This document shows, piece after piece, positions 13,767 through 24,622 of a stretch of 64,000 nt of DNA. The position numbers were made by a program, and so were the translations under genes. Below the pieces are notes generated by a model that worked only from the letters and a program-made list of their open reading frames with translations, made no database searches and was not told the origin of the DNA. How positions within the stretch are numbered: position 1 is the stretch's first letter; every line of letters begins with the position of its first letter. This stretch comes from Heracleum sosnowskyi (taxonomy: Eukaryota > Streptophyta > Magnoliopsida > Apiales > Apiaceae). Location: NCBI GenBank assembly GCA_030848705.1, contig JAUIZM010000143.1:84227-148226 (forward strand), written 5' to 3'.

Positions 13767-16700
13767 GTGCTAAAATGGAGGTACAAAATGGACGTACGGA
13801 CCAAAAAACGCAAAATTTCATTTCCGGAAATGGGTTTTTTCGACCCCCGAAAATGGGAAAAACCCATTTTTTTGCCCAAAACTGTTTTCACTGACATTTT
13901 CACGCGCTCAAAAAACGAGGTTCCGGACATTTTTCTTCCGATTTTTTTTGTCACGTGCTAAAATGGAGGTACAAAATGGACGTACGGACCAAAAAACGCG
14001 AAATTTCATTTCCGGAAATGGGTTTTTTCGACCCCCGAAAATGGGAAAAAACCCACTTTTTGGCCCAAAACTGGTTTCACTGGCATTTTCACGCGCTCAA
14101 AAAACTAGGTTCCGGACATTTTTCTTCCGATTTGTTTTGTCACATGCTAAAATGGAGGTACAAAATGGACGTACGGACCAAAAAACGCGAAATTTCATTT
14201 CCGGAAATGGGTTTTTTCGACCCCCGAAAATGGGAAAAAACCCACTTTTTTGCCCAAAACTGGTTTCACTGGCATTTTCACGCGCTCAAAAAATGAGGTT
14301 CCGTACATTTTTCTTCCGATTTTTTTTGTCACGTGCTAAAATGGAGGTACAAAATGGACGTACGGACCAAAAAACGCGAAATTTCATTTCCGGAAATGGG
14401 TTTTTTCGACCCCCGAAAATGGGAAAAAACCCTCTTTTTGGCCCAAAACTGGTTTCACTGGCATTTTCACGCGCTCAAAAAACGAGGTTCCGGACATTTT
14501 TCTTCCGATTGTTTTTGTCACGTGCTAAAATGGAGGTACAAAATGGACGTACGGACCAAAAAACGCGAAATTTCATTTCCGGAAATGGGTTTTTTCGACC
14601 CCCGAAAATGGGAAAAAACCCACTTTTTGGCCCAAAACTGGTTTCACTGGCATTTTCACGCGCTCAAAAAACGAGGTTCCGGACATTTTTCTTCCGATTT
14701 TTTTTGTCACGTGCTAAAATGGAGGTACAAAATGGACGTACGGACCAAAAAACGCGAAATTTCATTTCCGAAAATGTGTTTTTTCGACCCCCAAAAATGG
14801 GAAAAACCCACTTTTTGGCCCAAAACTGGTTTCACTGGCATTTTCACGCGCTCAAAAAACGAGGTTCCGGACATTTTTCTTCCGATTTTTTTTGTCACGT
14901 GCTAAAATGGAGGTACAAAATGGACGTACGGACCAAAAAACGCGAAGTTTCATTTCCGGAAATGGGTTTGTTCGACCCCCGAAAATGGGAAAAAACCCAC
15001 TTTTTGGCCCAAAACTGGTTTCACTGGCATTTTCACGCGCTCAAAAAACGAGGTTCCGGACATTTTTCTTCCGATTTTTTTTGTCACGTGCTAAAATGGA
15101 GGTACAAAATAGATGTACGGACCAAAAAACGCGAAATTTCATTTCCGAAAATGTGTTTTTTCGACCCCCGAAAATGGGAAAAACCCACTTTTTGGCCCAA
15201 AACTGGTTTCACTGGCATTTTCACGCGCTCAAAAAACGAGGTTCCGGACATTTTTCTTCCGATTTTTTTTGTCACGTGCTAAAATGGAGGTACAAAATGG
15301 ACGTACGGACCAAAAAACGCGAAGTTTCATTTCCGGAAATGGGTTTGTTCGACCCCCGAAAATGGGAAAAAACCCACTTTTTGGCCCAAAACTGGTTTCA
15401 CTGGCATTTTCACGCGCTCAAAAAACGAGGTTCCGGACATTTTTCTTCCGATTTTTTTTGTCACGTGCTAAAATGGAGGTACAAAATGGACGTACGGACC
15501 AAAAAACGCGAAGTTTCATTTCCGGAAATGGGTTTGTTCGACCCCCGAAAATGGGAAAAAACCCACTTTTTGGCCCAAAACTGGTTTCACTGGCATTTTC
15601 ACGCGCTCAAAAAACGAGGTTCCGGACATTTTTCTTCCGATTTTTTTTGTCACGTGCTAAAATGGAGGTACAAAATGGACGTACGGACCAAAAAACGCGA
15701 AATTTCATTTCCGAAAATGTGTTTTTTCGACCCCCAAAAATGGGAAAAACCCACTTTTTGGCCCAAAACTGGTTTCACTGGCATTTTCACGCGCTCAAAA
15801 AACTAGGTTCCGGACATTTTTCTTCCGATTTGTTTTGTCACGTGCTAAAATGGAGGTACAAAATGGACGTACGGACCAAAAAACGCGAAATTTCATTTCC
15901 GGAAATGGGTTTTTTCGACCCCCGAAAATGGGAAAAAACCCACTTTTTTGCCCAAAACTGGTTTCACTGGCATTTTCACGCGCTCAAAAAATGAGGTTCC
16001 GGACATTTTTCTTCCGATTTTTTTTGTCACGTGCTAAAATGGAGGTACAAAATGGACGTACGGACCAAAAAACGCGAAATTTCATTTCCGGAAATGGGTT
16101 TTTTCGACCCCCGAAAATGGGAAAAAACCCACTTTTTGGCCCAAAACTGGTTTCAATGGCATTTTCATGCGCTCAAAAAACGAGGTTCCGGACATTTTTA
16201 GTCCGATTTTTTTTGTCACGTGCTAAAATGGAGGTACAAAATGGACGTACGGACCAAAAAACGCAAAATTTCATTTCCGGAAATGGGTTTTTTCGACCCC
16301 CGAAAATGGGAAAAACCCATTTTTTTGCCCAAAACTGTTTTCACTGACATTTTCACGCGCTCAAAAAACGAGGTTCCGGACATTTTTCTTCCGATTTTTT
16401 TTGTCACGTGCTAAAATGGAGGTACAAAATGGACGTACGGACCAAAAAACGCGAAATTTCATTTCCGGAAATGGGTTTTTTCGACCCCCGAAAATGGGAA
16501 AAAACCCACTTTTTGGCCCAAAACTGGTTTCACTGGCATTTTCACGCGCTCAAAAAACTAGGTTCCGGACATTTTTCTTCCGATTTGTTTTGTCACGTGC
16601 TAAAATGGAGGTACAAAATGGACGTACGGACCAAAAAACGCGAAATTTCATTTCCGGAAATGGGTTTTTTCGACCCCCGAAAATGGGAAAAAACCCACTT

Positions 16701-19700
16701 TTTTGCCCAAAACTGGTTTCACTGGCATTTTCACGCGCTCAAAAAATGAGGTTCCGTACATTTTTCTTCCGATTTTTTTTGTCACGTGCTAAAATGGAGG
16801 TACAAAATGGACGTACGGACCAAAAAACGCGAAATTTCATTTCCGGAAATGGGTTTTTTCGACCCCCGAAAATGGGAAAAAACCCTCTTTTTGGCCCAAA
16901 ACTGGTTTCACTGGCATTTTCACGCGCTCAAAAAACGAGGTTCCGGACATTTTTCTTCCGATTGTTTTTGTCACGTGCTAAAATGGAGGTACAAAATGGA
17001 CGTACGGACCAAAAAACGCGAAATTTCATTTCCGGAAATGGGTTTTTTCGACCCCCGAAAATGGGAAAAAACCCACTTTTTGGCCCAAAACTGGTTTCAC
17101 TGGCATTTTCACGCGCTCAAAAAACGAGGTTCCGGACATTTTTCTTCCGATTTTTTTTGTCACGTGCTAAAATGGAGGTACAAAATGGACGTACGGACCA
17201 AAAAACGCGAAATTTCATTTCCGAAAATGTGTTTTTTCGACCCCCAAAAATGGGAAAAACCCACTTTTTGGCCCAAAACTGGTTTCACTGGCATTTTCAC
17301 GCGCTCAAAAAACGAGGTTCCGGACATTTTTCTTCCGATTTTTTTTGTCACGTGCTAAAATGGAGGTACAAAATGGACGTACGGACCAAAAAACGCGAAG
17401 TTTCATTTCCGGAAATGGGTTTGTTCGACCCCCGAAAATGGGAAAAAACCCACTTTTTGGCCCAAAACTGGTTTCACTGGCATTTTCACGCGCTCAAAAA
17501 ACGAGGTTCCGGACATTTTTCTTCCGATTTTTTTTGTCACGTGCTAAAATGGAGGTACAAAATGGATGTACGGACCAAAAAACGCGAAATTTCATTTCCG
17601 AAAATGTGTTTTTTCGACCCCCGAAAATGGGAAAAACCCACTTTTTGGCCCAAAACTGGTTTCACTGGCATTTTCACGCGCTCAAAAAACGAGGTTCCGG
17701 ACATTTTTCTTCCGATTTTTTTTGTCACGTGCTAAAATGGAGGTACAAAATGGACGTACGGACCAAAAAACGCGAAGTTTCATTTCCGGAAATGGGTTTG
17801 TTCGACCCCCGAAAATGGGAAAAAACCCACTTTTTGGCCCAAAACTGGTTTCACTGGCATTTTCACGCGCTCAAAAAACGAGGTTCCGGACATTTTTCTT
17901 CCGATTTTTTTTGTCACGTGCTAAAATGGAGGTACAAAATGGACGTACGGACCAAAAAACGCGAAGTTTCATTTCCGGAAATGGGTTTGTTCGACCCCCG
18001 AAAATGGGAAAAAACCCACTTTTTGGCCCAAAACTGGTTTCACTGGCATTTTCACGCGCTCAAAAAACGAGGTTCCGGACATTTTTCTTCCGATTTTTTT
18101 TGTCACGTGCTAAAATGGAGGTACAAAATGGACGTACGGACCAAAAAACGCGAAATTTCATTTCCGAAAATGTGTTTTTTCGACCCCCAAAAATGGGAAA
18201 AACCCACTTTTTGGCCCAAAACTGGTTTCACTGGCATTTTCACGCGCTCAAAAAACTAGGTTCCGGACATTTTTCTTCCGATTTGTTTTGTCACGTGCTA
18301 AAATGGAGGTACAAAATGGACGTACGGACCAAAAAACGCGAAATTTCATTTCCGGAAATGGGTTTTTTCGACCCCCGAAAATGGGAAAAAACCCACTTTT
18401 TTGCCCAAAACTGGTTTCACTGGCATTTTCACGCGCTCAAAAAATGAGGTTCCGGACATTTTTCTTCCGATTTTTTTTGTCACGTGCTAAAATGGAGGTA
18501 CAAAATGGACGTACGGACCAAAAAACGCGAAATTTCATTTCCGGAAATGGATTTTTTCGACCCCCGAAAATGGGAAAAAACCCACTTTTTGGCCCAAAAC
18601 TGGTTTCAATGGCATTTTCATGCGCTCAAAAAACGAGGTTCCGGACATTTTTAGTCCGATTTTTTTTGTCACGTGCTAAAATGGAGGTACAAAATGGACG
18701 TACGGACCAAAAAACGCAAAATTTCATTTCCGGAAATGGGTTTTTTCGACCCCCGAAAATGGGAAAAACCCATTTTTTTGCCCAAAACTGTTTTCACTGA
18801 CATTTTCACGCGCTCAAAAAACGAGGTTCCGGACATTTTTCTTCCGATTTTTTTTGTCACGTGCTAAAATGGAGGTACAAAATGGACGTACGGACCAAAA
18901 AACGCGAAATTTCATTTCCGGAAATGGGTTTTTTCGACCCCCGAAAATGGGAAAAAACCCACTTTTTGGCCCAAAACTGGTTTCACTGGCATTTTCACGC
19001 GCTCAAAAAACTAGGTTCCGGACATTTTTCTTCCGATTTGTTTTGTCACGTGCTAAAATGGAGGTACAAAATGGACGTACGGACCAAAAAACGCGAAATT
19101 TCATTTCCGGAAATGGGTTTTTTCGACCCCCGAAAATGGGAAAAAACCCACTTTTTTGCCCAAAACTGGTTTCACTGGCATTTTCACGCGCTCAAAAAAT
19201 GAGGTTCCGTACATTTTTCTTCCGATTTTTTTTGTCACGTGCTAAAATGGAGGTACAAAATGGACGTACGGACCAAAAAACGCGAAATTTCATTTCCGGA
19301 AATGGGTTTTTTCGACCCCCGAAAATGGGAAAAAACCCTCTTTTTGGCCCAAAACTGGTTTCACTGGCATTTTCACGCGCTCAAAAAACGAGGTTCCGGA
19401 CATTTTTCTTCCGATTGTTTTTGTCACGTGCTAAAATGGAGGTACAAAATGGACGTACGGACCAAAAAACGCGAAATTTCATTTCCGGAAATGGGTTTTT
19501 TCGACCCCCGAAAATGGGAAAAAACCCACTTTTTGGCCCAAAACTGGTTTCACTGGCATTTTCACGCGCTCAAAAAACGAGGTTCCGGACATTTTTCTTC
19601 CGATTTTTTTTGTCACGTGCTAAAATGGAGGTACAAAATGGACGTACGGACCAAAAAACGCGAAATTTCATTTCCGAAAATGTGTTTTTTCGACCCCCAA

Positions 19701-20380
19701 AAATGGGAAAAACCCACTTTTTGGCCCAAAACTGGTTTCACTGGCATTTTCACGCGCTCAAAAAACGAGGTTCCGGACATTTTTCTTCCGATTTTTTTTG
19801 TCACGTGCTAAAATGGAGGTACAAAATGGACGTACGGACCAAAAAACGCGAAGTTTCATTTCCGGAAATGGGTTTGTTCGACCCCCGAAAATGGGAAAAA
19901 ACCCACTTTTTGGCCCAAAACTGGTTTCACTGGCATTTTCACGCGCTCAAAAAACGAGGTTCCGGACATTTTTCTTCCGATTTTTTTTGTCACGTGCTAA
20001 AATGGAGGTACAAAATGGATGTACGGACCAAAAAACGCGAAATTTCATTTCCGAAAATGTGTTTTTTCGACCCCCGAAAATGGGAAAAACCCACTTTTTG
20101 GCCCAAAACTGGTTTCACTGGCATTTTCACGCGCTCAAAAAACGAGGTTCCGGACATTTTTCTTCCGATTTTTTTTGTCACGTGCTAAAATGGAGGTACA
20201 AAATGGACGTACGGACCAAAAAACGCGAAGTTTCATTTCCGGAAATGGGTTTGTTCGACCCCCGAAAATGGGAAAAAACCCACTTTTTGGCCCAAAACTG
20301 GTTTCACTGGCATTTTCACGCGCTCAAAAAACGAGGTTCCGGACATTTTTCTTCCGATTTTTTTTGTCACGTGCTAAAAT
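13767..20380 (+). repeat. Most regular 13-monomer HOR run (2453-bp period)
   Basis: Units start at 13767, 16220 and 18673 with an exact 2453-bp spacing; the third is cut short near 20380. Within units the monomer types appear in the same order, starting with a 188-bp GCAAAATTTC monomer and an ACTAGG monomer. The AAAATAGATGTACGG variant near 12467 and 15108 becomes AAAATGGATGTACGG near 17562 and 20015, showing that adjacent copies have begun to diverge. After about 20380 a monomer with ATGGTGGTAC breaks the order and the left-type HOR ends. Confidence 0.8.
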
Positions 20381-21139
20381 GGTGGTACAAAATGGACGTA
20401 CGGACCAAAAAACGCGAAATTTCATTTCCGGAAATGGGTTTTTTCGACCCCCGAAAATGGGAAAAAACCCACTTTTTGGCCCAAAACTGGTTTCACTGGC
20501 ATTTTCACGCGCTCAAAAAACGAGGTTCCGGACATTTTTCTTCCGATTTTTTTTGTCACGTGCTAAAATGGAGGTACAAAATGGACGTATGGACCAAAAA
20601 ACGCGAAATTTCATTTCCGAAAATGTGTTTTTTCGACCCCCGAAAATGGGAAAAACCCACTTTTTGGCCCAAAACTGGTTTCACTAGCATTTTCACGCCC
20701 TCAAAAAACGAGGTTCCGGACATTTTTCTTCCGATTTTTTTTGTCACGTGCTAAAATGGAGGTACAAAATGGACGTACGGACCAAAAAACGCGAAGTTTC
20801 ATTTCCGGAAATGGGTTTTTTCGACCCCCGAAAATGGGAAAAAACCCACTTTTTGGCCCAAAACTGGTTTCACTGGCATTTTCACGCGCTCAAAAAACGA
20901 GGTTCCGGACATTTTTCTTCCGATTTTTTTTGTCACGTGCTAAAATGGAGGTACAAAATGGACGTACGGACCAAAAAACGCGAAATTTCATTTCCGGAAA
21001 TGGGTTTTTTCGACCCCCGAAAATGGGAAAAAACCCACTTTTTGGCCCAAAACTGGTTTCACTGGCATTTTCACGCGCTCAAAAAACGAGGTTCCGGACA
21101 TTTTTCTTCCGATTTTTTTTGTCACGTGAAAAAATGGTG

Positions 21140-23010
21140 GTACAAAATGGACGTACGGACCAAAAAACGCGAAGTTTCATTTCCGGAAATGGGTTTTTTC
21201 GACCCCCGAAAATGGGAAAAAACCCACTTTTTGGCCCAAAACTGGTTTCACTGTCATTTTCACGCGCTCAAAAAACGAGGTTTCGGACATTTTTCTTCCG
21301 ATTTTTTTGTCACGTGCTAAAATGGAGGTACAAAATGGACGTACGGACCAAAAAACGCGAAGTTTCATTTCCGGAAATGGGTTTTTTCGACCCCCGAAAA
21401 TGGGAAAAAACCCACTTTTTGGCCCAAAACTGGTTTCACTTGCATTTTCACGCGCTCAAAAAACGAGGTTCCGGACATTTTTCTTCCGATTTTTTTTGTC
21501 ACGTGCTAAAATGGAGGTACAAAATGGACGTACGGACCAAAAAACGCGAAATTTCATTTCCGGAAATGGGTTTTTTCGACCCCCGAAAATGGGAAAAAAC
21601 CCACTTTTTGGCCCAAAACTGGTTTCACTGGCATTTTCACGCGCTCAAAAAACGAGGTTCCGGACATTTTTCTTCCGATTTTTTTTGTCACGTGCTAAAA
21701 TGGAGATACAAAATGGACGTACGGACCAAAAAACGCGAAATTTCATTTCCGGAAATGGGTTTTTTCGACCCCCGAAAATGGGAAAAAACCCAATTTTTGG
21801 CCCAAAACTGGTTTCACTGGCATTTTCACGCGCTCAAAAAACGAGGTTCCGGACATTTTTCTTCCGATTTTTTTTGTCACGTGCTAAAATGGAGGTACAA
21901 AATGGACGTACGGACCAAAAAACGCGAAATTTCATTTCCGGAAATGGGTTTTTTCGACCCCCGAAAATGGGAAAAAACCCACTTTTTGGCCCAAAACTGG
22001 TTTCACTGGCATTTTCACGCGCTCAAAAAACGAGGTTCCGGACATTTTTCTTCCGATTTTTTTTGTCACGTGCTAAAATGGAGGTACAAAATGGACGTAC
22101 GGACCAAAAAACGCGAAGTTTCATTTCCGGAAATGGGTTTTTTCGACCCCCGAAAATGGGAAAAAACCCACTTTTTGGCCCAAAACTGGTTTCACTGTCA
22201 TTTTCACGCGCTCAAAAAACGAGGTTTCGGACATTTTTCTTCCGATTTTTTTGTCACGTGCTAAAATGGAGGTACAAAATGGACGTACGGACCAAAAAAC
22301 GCGAAGTTTCATTTCCGGAAATGGGTTTTTTCGACCCCCGAAAATGGGAAAAAACCCACTTTTTGGCCCAAAACTGGTTTCACTTGCATTTTCACGCGCT
22401 CAAAAAACGAGGTTCCGGACATTTTTCTTCCGATTTTTTTTGTCACGTGCTAAAATGGAGGTACAAAATGGACGTACGGACCAAAAAACGCGAAATTTCA
22501 TTTCCGGAAATGGGTTTTTTCGACCCCCGAAAATGGGAAAAAACCCACTTTTTGGCCCAAAACTGGTTTCACTGGCATTTTCACGCGCTCAAAAAACGAG
22601 GTTCCGGACATTTTTCTTCCGATTTTTTTTGTCACGTGCTAAAATGGAGGTACAAAATGGACGTACGGACCAAAAAACGCGAAATTTCATTTCCGGAAAT
22701 GGGTTTTTTCGACCCCCGAAAATGGGAAAAAACCCACTTTTTGGCCCAAAACTGGTTTCACTGGCATTTTCACGCGCTCAAAAAACGAGGTTCCGGACAT
22801 TTTTCTTCCGATTTTTTTTGTCACGTGCTAAAATGGAGGTACAAAATGGACGTACGGACCAAAAAACGCGAAATTTCATTTCCGGAAATGGGTTTTTTCG
22901 ACCCCCGAAAATGGGAAAAAACCCACTTTTTGGCCCAAAACTGGTTTCACTGGCATTTTCACGCGCTCAAAAAACGAGGTTCCGGACATTTTTCTTCCGA
23001 TTTTTTTTGT
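21140..23010 (+). repeat. 5-monomer duplication (944-bp period)
   Basis: Two adjacent blocks repeat at 944 bp. Shared private markers are CACTGTCATTTT near 21250 and 22194, GGTTTCGGACA near 21280 and 22224, a shortened T run (GATTTTTTTGTC) near 21299 and 22243, and CACTTGCATTTT near 21437 and 22381. This stretch lies between the left-type 13-monomer HOR and the right-type 7-monomer HOR and acts as a transition zone. Confidence 0.7.
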
Positions 23011-24006
23011 CACGTGCTAAAATGGAGGTACAAAATGGACGTACGGACCAAAAAACGCGAAATTTCATTTCCGAAAATGGGTTTTTTCGAACCCCGAAAA
23101 TGGGAAAAACCCACTTTTTGGCCCAAAACTGGTTTCACTGGCATTTTCACGCGCTCAAAAAACGAGGTTCCGGACATTTTTCTTCCGATTTTTTTTGTCA
23201 CGTGCTAAAATGGAGGTACAAAATGGACGTACGGACCAAAAAACGCGAAGTTTCATTTCCGGAAATAGGTTTTTTCGACCCCCGAAAATGGGAAAAAACC
23301 CATTTTTTGGCCCAAAACTGTTTTCACTAGCATTTTCACGCGCTCAAAAAACGAGGTTCCGGACATTTTTAGTCCGATTTTTTATGTCACGTGCTATAAT
23401 GGAGGTACAAAATGGACGTACGGACTAAAAAACGCGAAATTTCATTTCCGGAAATGGGTTTTTTCGACCCCCGAAAATGGGAAAAAACCCACTTTTTTGC
23501 CCAAAACTGTTTTCACTAGCATTTTCACGCACTCAAAAAACGAGGTTCCGGACATTTTTCTTCCGATTTTTTTTGTCACGTGCTAAAATGGAGGTACAAA
23601 ATGGACGTACGGACCAAAAAACGCGAAATTTCATTTCCGGAAATGGGTTTTTTCGACCCCCGAAAATGGGAAAAAACCCACTTTTTGGCCCAAAACTGGT
23701 TTCACTGGCATTTTCACGCGCTCAAAAAACGAGGTTCCGGACATTTTTCTTCCGGTTTTTTTTGTCATGTGCTAAAATGGAGGTACAAAATGGACGTACG
23801 GACCAAAAAACGCGAAATTTCATTTCCGGAAATGGGTTTTTTTGACCCCCGAAAATGGGAAAAAACCCACTTTTTGGCCCAAAACTGGTTTCACTGGCAT
23901 TTTCACGCGCTCAAAAAACGAGGTTCCGGACATTTTTCTTCCGATTTTTTTTGTCACGTGCTAAAATGGAGGTACAAAATGGACGTACGGACCAAAAAAC
24001 GCGAAA

Positions 24007-24011
24007 TTTCA
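24007..24011. repeat. Target-site duplication, left copy (TTTCA)
   Basis: TTTCA directly precedes the 5' LTR and is repeated at 36883-36887 after the 3' LTR. Five base pairs is the normal duplication for Ty1/copia integrases. Removing the element and one copy joins the satellite to read TTTCATTTCCGG, as in neighbouring monomers. Confidence 0.95.
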
Positions 24012-24085
24012 TGTTAGATATAATTGCTAATGTTTGTTTATCAGTGTTTAAGCAACAGGTACTGACAAGAGTTTATCAGAAGCCG

Positions 24086-24109
24086 ATCAGAGTTTAGTTA
24101 AACTCTGAT
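24086..24109. promoter_or_regulatory. U3 palindrome 1 (11-bp arms)
   Basis: ATCAGAGTTTA, a GT spacer, and TAAACTCTGAT form a perfect inverted repeat about 250-270 bp upstream of the TATA box. The position in U3 and the symmetry suggest a binding site for a dimeric transcription factor, but the factor is unknown. The same copy exists in the 3' LTR near 36409-36432. The core AACTCTGA is the motif found repeatedly in the rest of the element. Confidence 0.55.
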
Positions 24110-24135
24110 AGGGTGAAGAGTTTAAAGGAAGCCGG

Positions 24136-24157
24136 TCAGAGTTTATTTAAAGTCTGA
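24136..24157. promoter_or_regulatory. U3 palindrome 2 (one mismatch per arm)
   Basis: TCAGAGTTTA, spacer TT, TAAAGTCTGA: the same dyad as palindrome 1 with a single mismatch between arms. Both lie in direct repeats that begin GAAGCCG(A/G)TCAGAGTTTA and end GGTGA with a 49-bp period, so palindrome 2 is a diverged duplicate. Duplicated U3 motifs are common enhancer elements in plant LTRs; the function here is inference. Confidence 0.45.
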
Positions 24158-24356
24158 CAAGGTGATAGTTGAATTAGCTGTCGGTGCAGAATTGAAGATT
24201 CTAGAAGCAATACATTCTGAAGATGGAAAGAAGCAGAATATATTGATACAGCTAAGGAAACAGGATAGAAGATAAGAAGCAATCCTTAATTGATATGAAT
24301 TGTATAGCTAACTTGTAGGAATATCAATTAGAGAAGGATTGTATGTAGCTGTGTAC

Positions 24357-24364
24357 TATATAAA
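24357..24364 (+). promoter_or_regulatory. LTR TATA box (TATATAAA)
   Basis: TATATAAA in the context CTATATAAAC is a near-consensus plant TATA box, 196 bp from the LTR end. Transcription of the genomic RNA would begin roughly 25-35 bp downstream, near 24385-24395. The 3' LTR copy is at 36680-36687. Confidence 0.8.
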
Positions 24365-24561
24365 CACAGATAGGTTATCCCTAGAAGGGACGCGATCATT
24401 GAGATATTATTCTTTGTAACCTAGAAGCTCTTTATGATTCATTAACATCATAAAGAGAGAAGCTGTTAATAAGATTACAGTTTTATTGATTCATAAACAG
24501 TGTTATTAATTATTGTTATTCTCATACATACTTGATTATATTGTGTATTCGGCCTAACAAT

Positions 24562-24575
24562 TGGTATCAGAGCCA
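24562..24575 (+). other. Primer-binding site for initiator tRNA-Met
   Basis: TGGTATCAGAGCCA is complementary to the 3' end of plant initiator tRNA-Met over 14 nt, and starts two bases after the LTR. It primes minus-strand cDNA synthesis. This PBS is standard for plant Ty1/copia elements. Confidence 0.95.
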
Positions 24576-24622
24576 AGGCTGTTTAATATATACAGTTTTA
24601 CGATTAAAACACAGTAATAATC

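Larger units (their letters stand above)
2440..20380 (+). repeat. Left higher-order repeat series marked by CCCTCTTTTTGG
   Basis: One monomer variant with CCCTCTTTTTGG in place of CCCACTTTTTGG recurs in monomers starting near 2440, 3950, 6405, 8861, 11692, 14333, 16786 and 19239. The intervals are 1510, 2455, 2456, 2831, 2641, 2453 and 2453 bp, i.e. 8, 13, 13, 15, 14, 13 and 13 monomers. Other markers follow the same period: a GGTTTGTTCGA monomer, an ACTAGG/GATTTGTTTTG monomer, an AAATGAGG monomer, a TTTTTAGTCCG monomer and a 188-bp GAAAATGTG monomer. The basic unit is therefore about 13 monomers, with local gains and losses. I did not see the CCCTCTTTTTGG marker in the right array. Confidence 0.85.
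1..24011 (+). repeat. Left satellite array, ~189-bp monomer, ~127 copies
   Basis: Uninterrupted head-to-tail tandem array. A typical monomer runs from one CACGTG to the next, for example 22444-22632 (189 bp). Monomers differ by only a few substitutions and by one-base changes in A or T runs (188 and 190 bp variants). My count of the consensus gives 42 C and 38 G (about 42% GC). Each monomer carries CACGTG, CGTACG, the 14-bp palindrome CATTTCCGGAAATG, a 10-bp-arm inverted repeat and TTTTGGcCCAAAA. All copies have the same orientation as the inserted retrotransposon. Monomer length and homogeneity fit a centromeric or pericentromeric plant satellite, but location on the chromosome is inference. 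I do not recognise the family. Two forward frames lack stops, which creates long false ORFs; no part is annotated as coding. Confidence 0.97.
24012..24559 (+). repeat. 5' LTR (548 bp)
   Basis: It starts TGTTAG and ends CTAACA, a perfect 6-bp terminal inverted repeat. Line-by-line comparison with 36335-36882 showed no difference over 548 bp. U3 contains two related direct repeats 49 bp apart, each with a palindrome built on TCAGAGTT/AACTCTGA. A TATA box is at 24357-24364, so R probably begins near 24390 and U5 ends at the PBS. Exact U3/R/U5 limits cannot be read from sequence alone. Confidence 0.97.

Noticed and set aside
22444..22632. CENP-B box in the monomer
   Set aside because: I looked for the NTTCGNNNNANNCGGGN pattern on both strands around TTCGACCCCCG and found no adequate match.
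1..24011. CRISPR-like or bacterial repeat array
   Set aside because: Whole 189-bp units repeat without unique spacers, and the inserted element is a plant copia retrotransposon.
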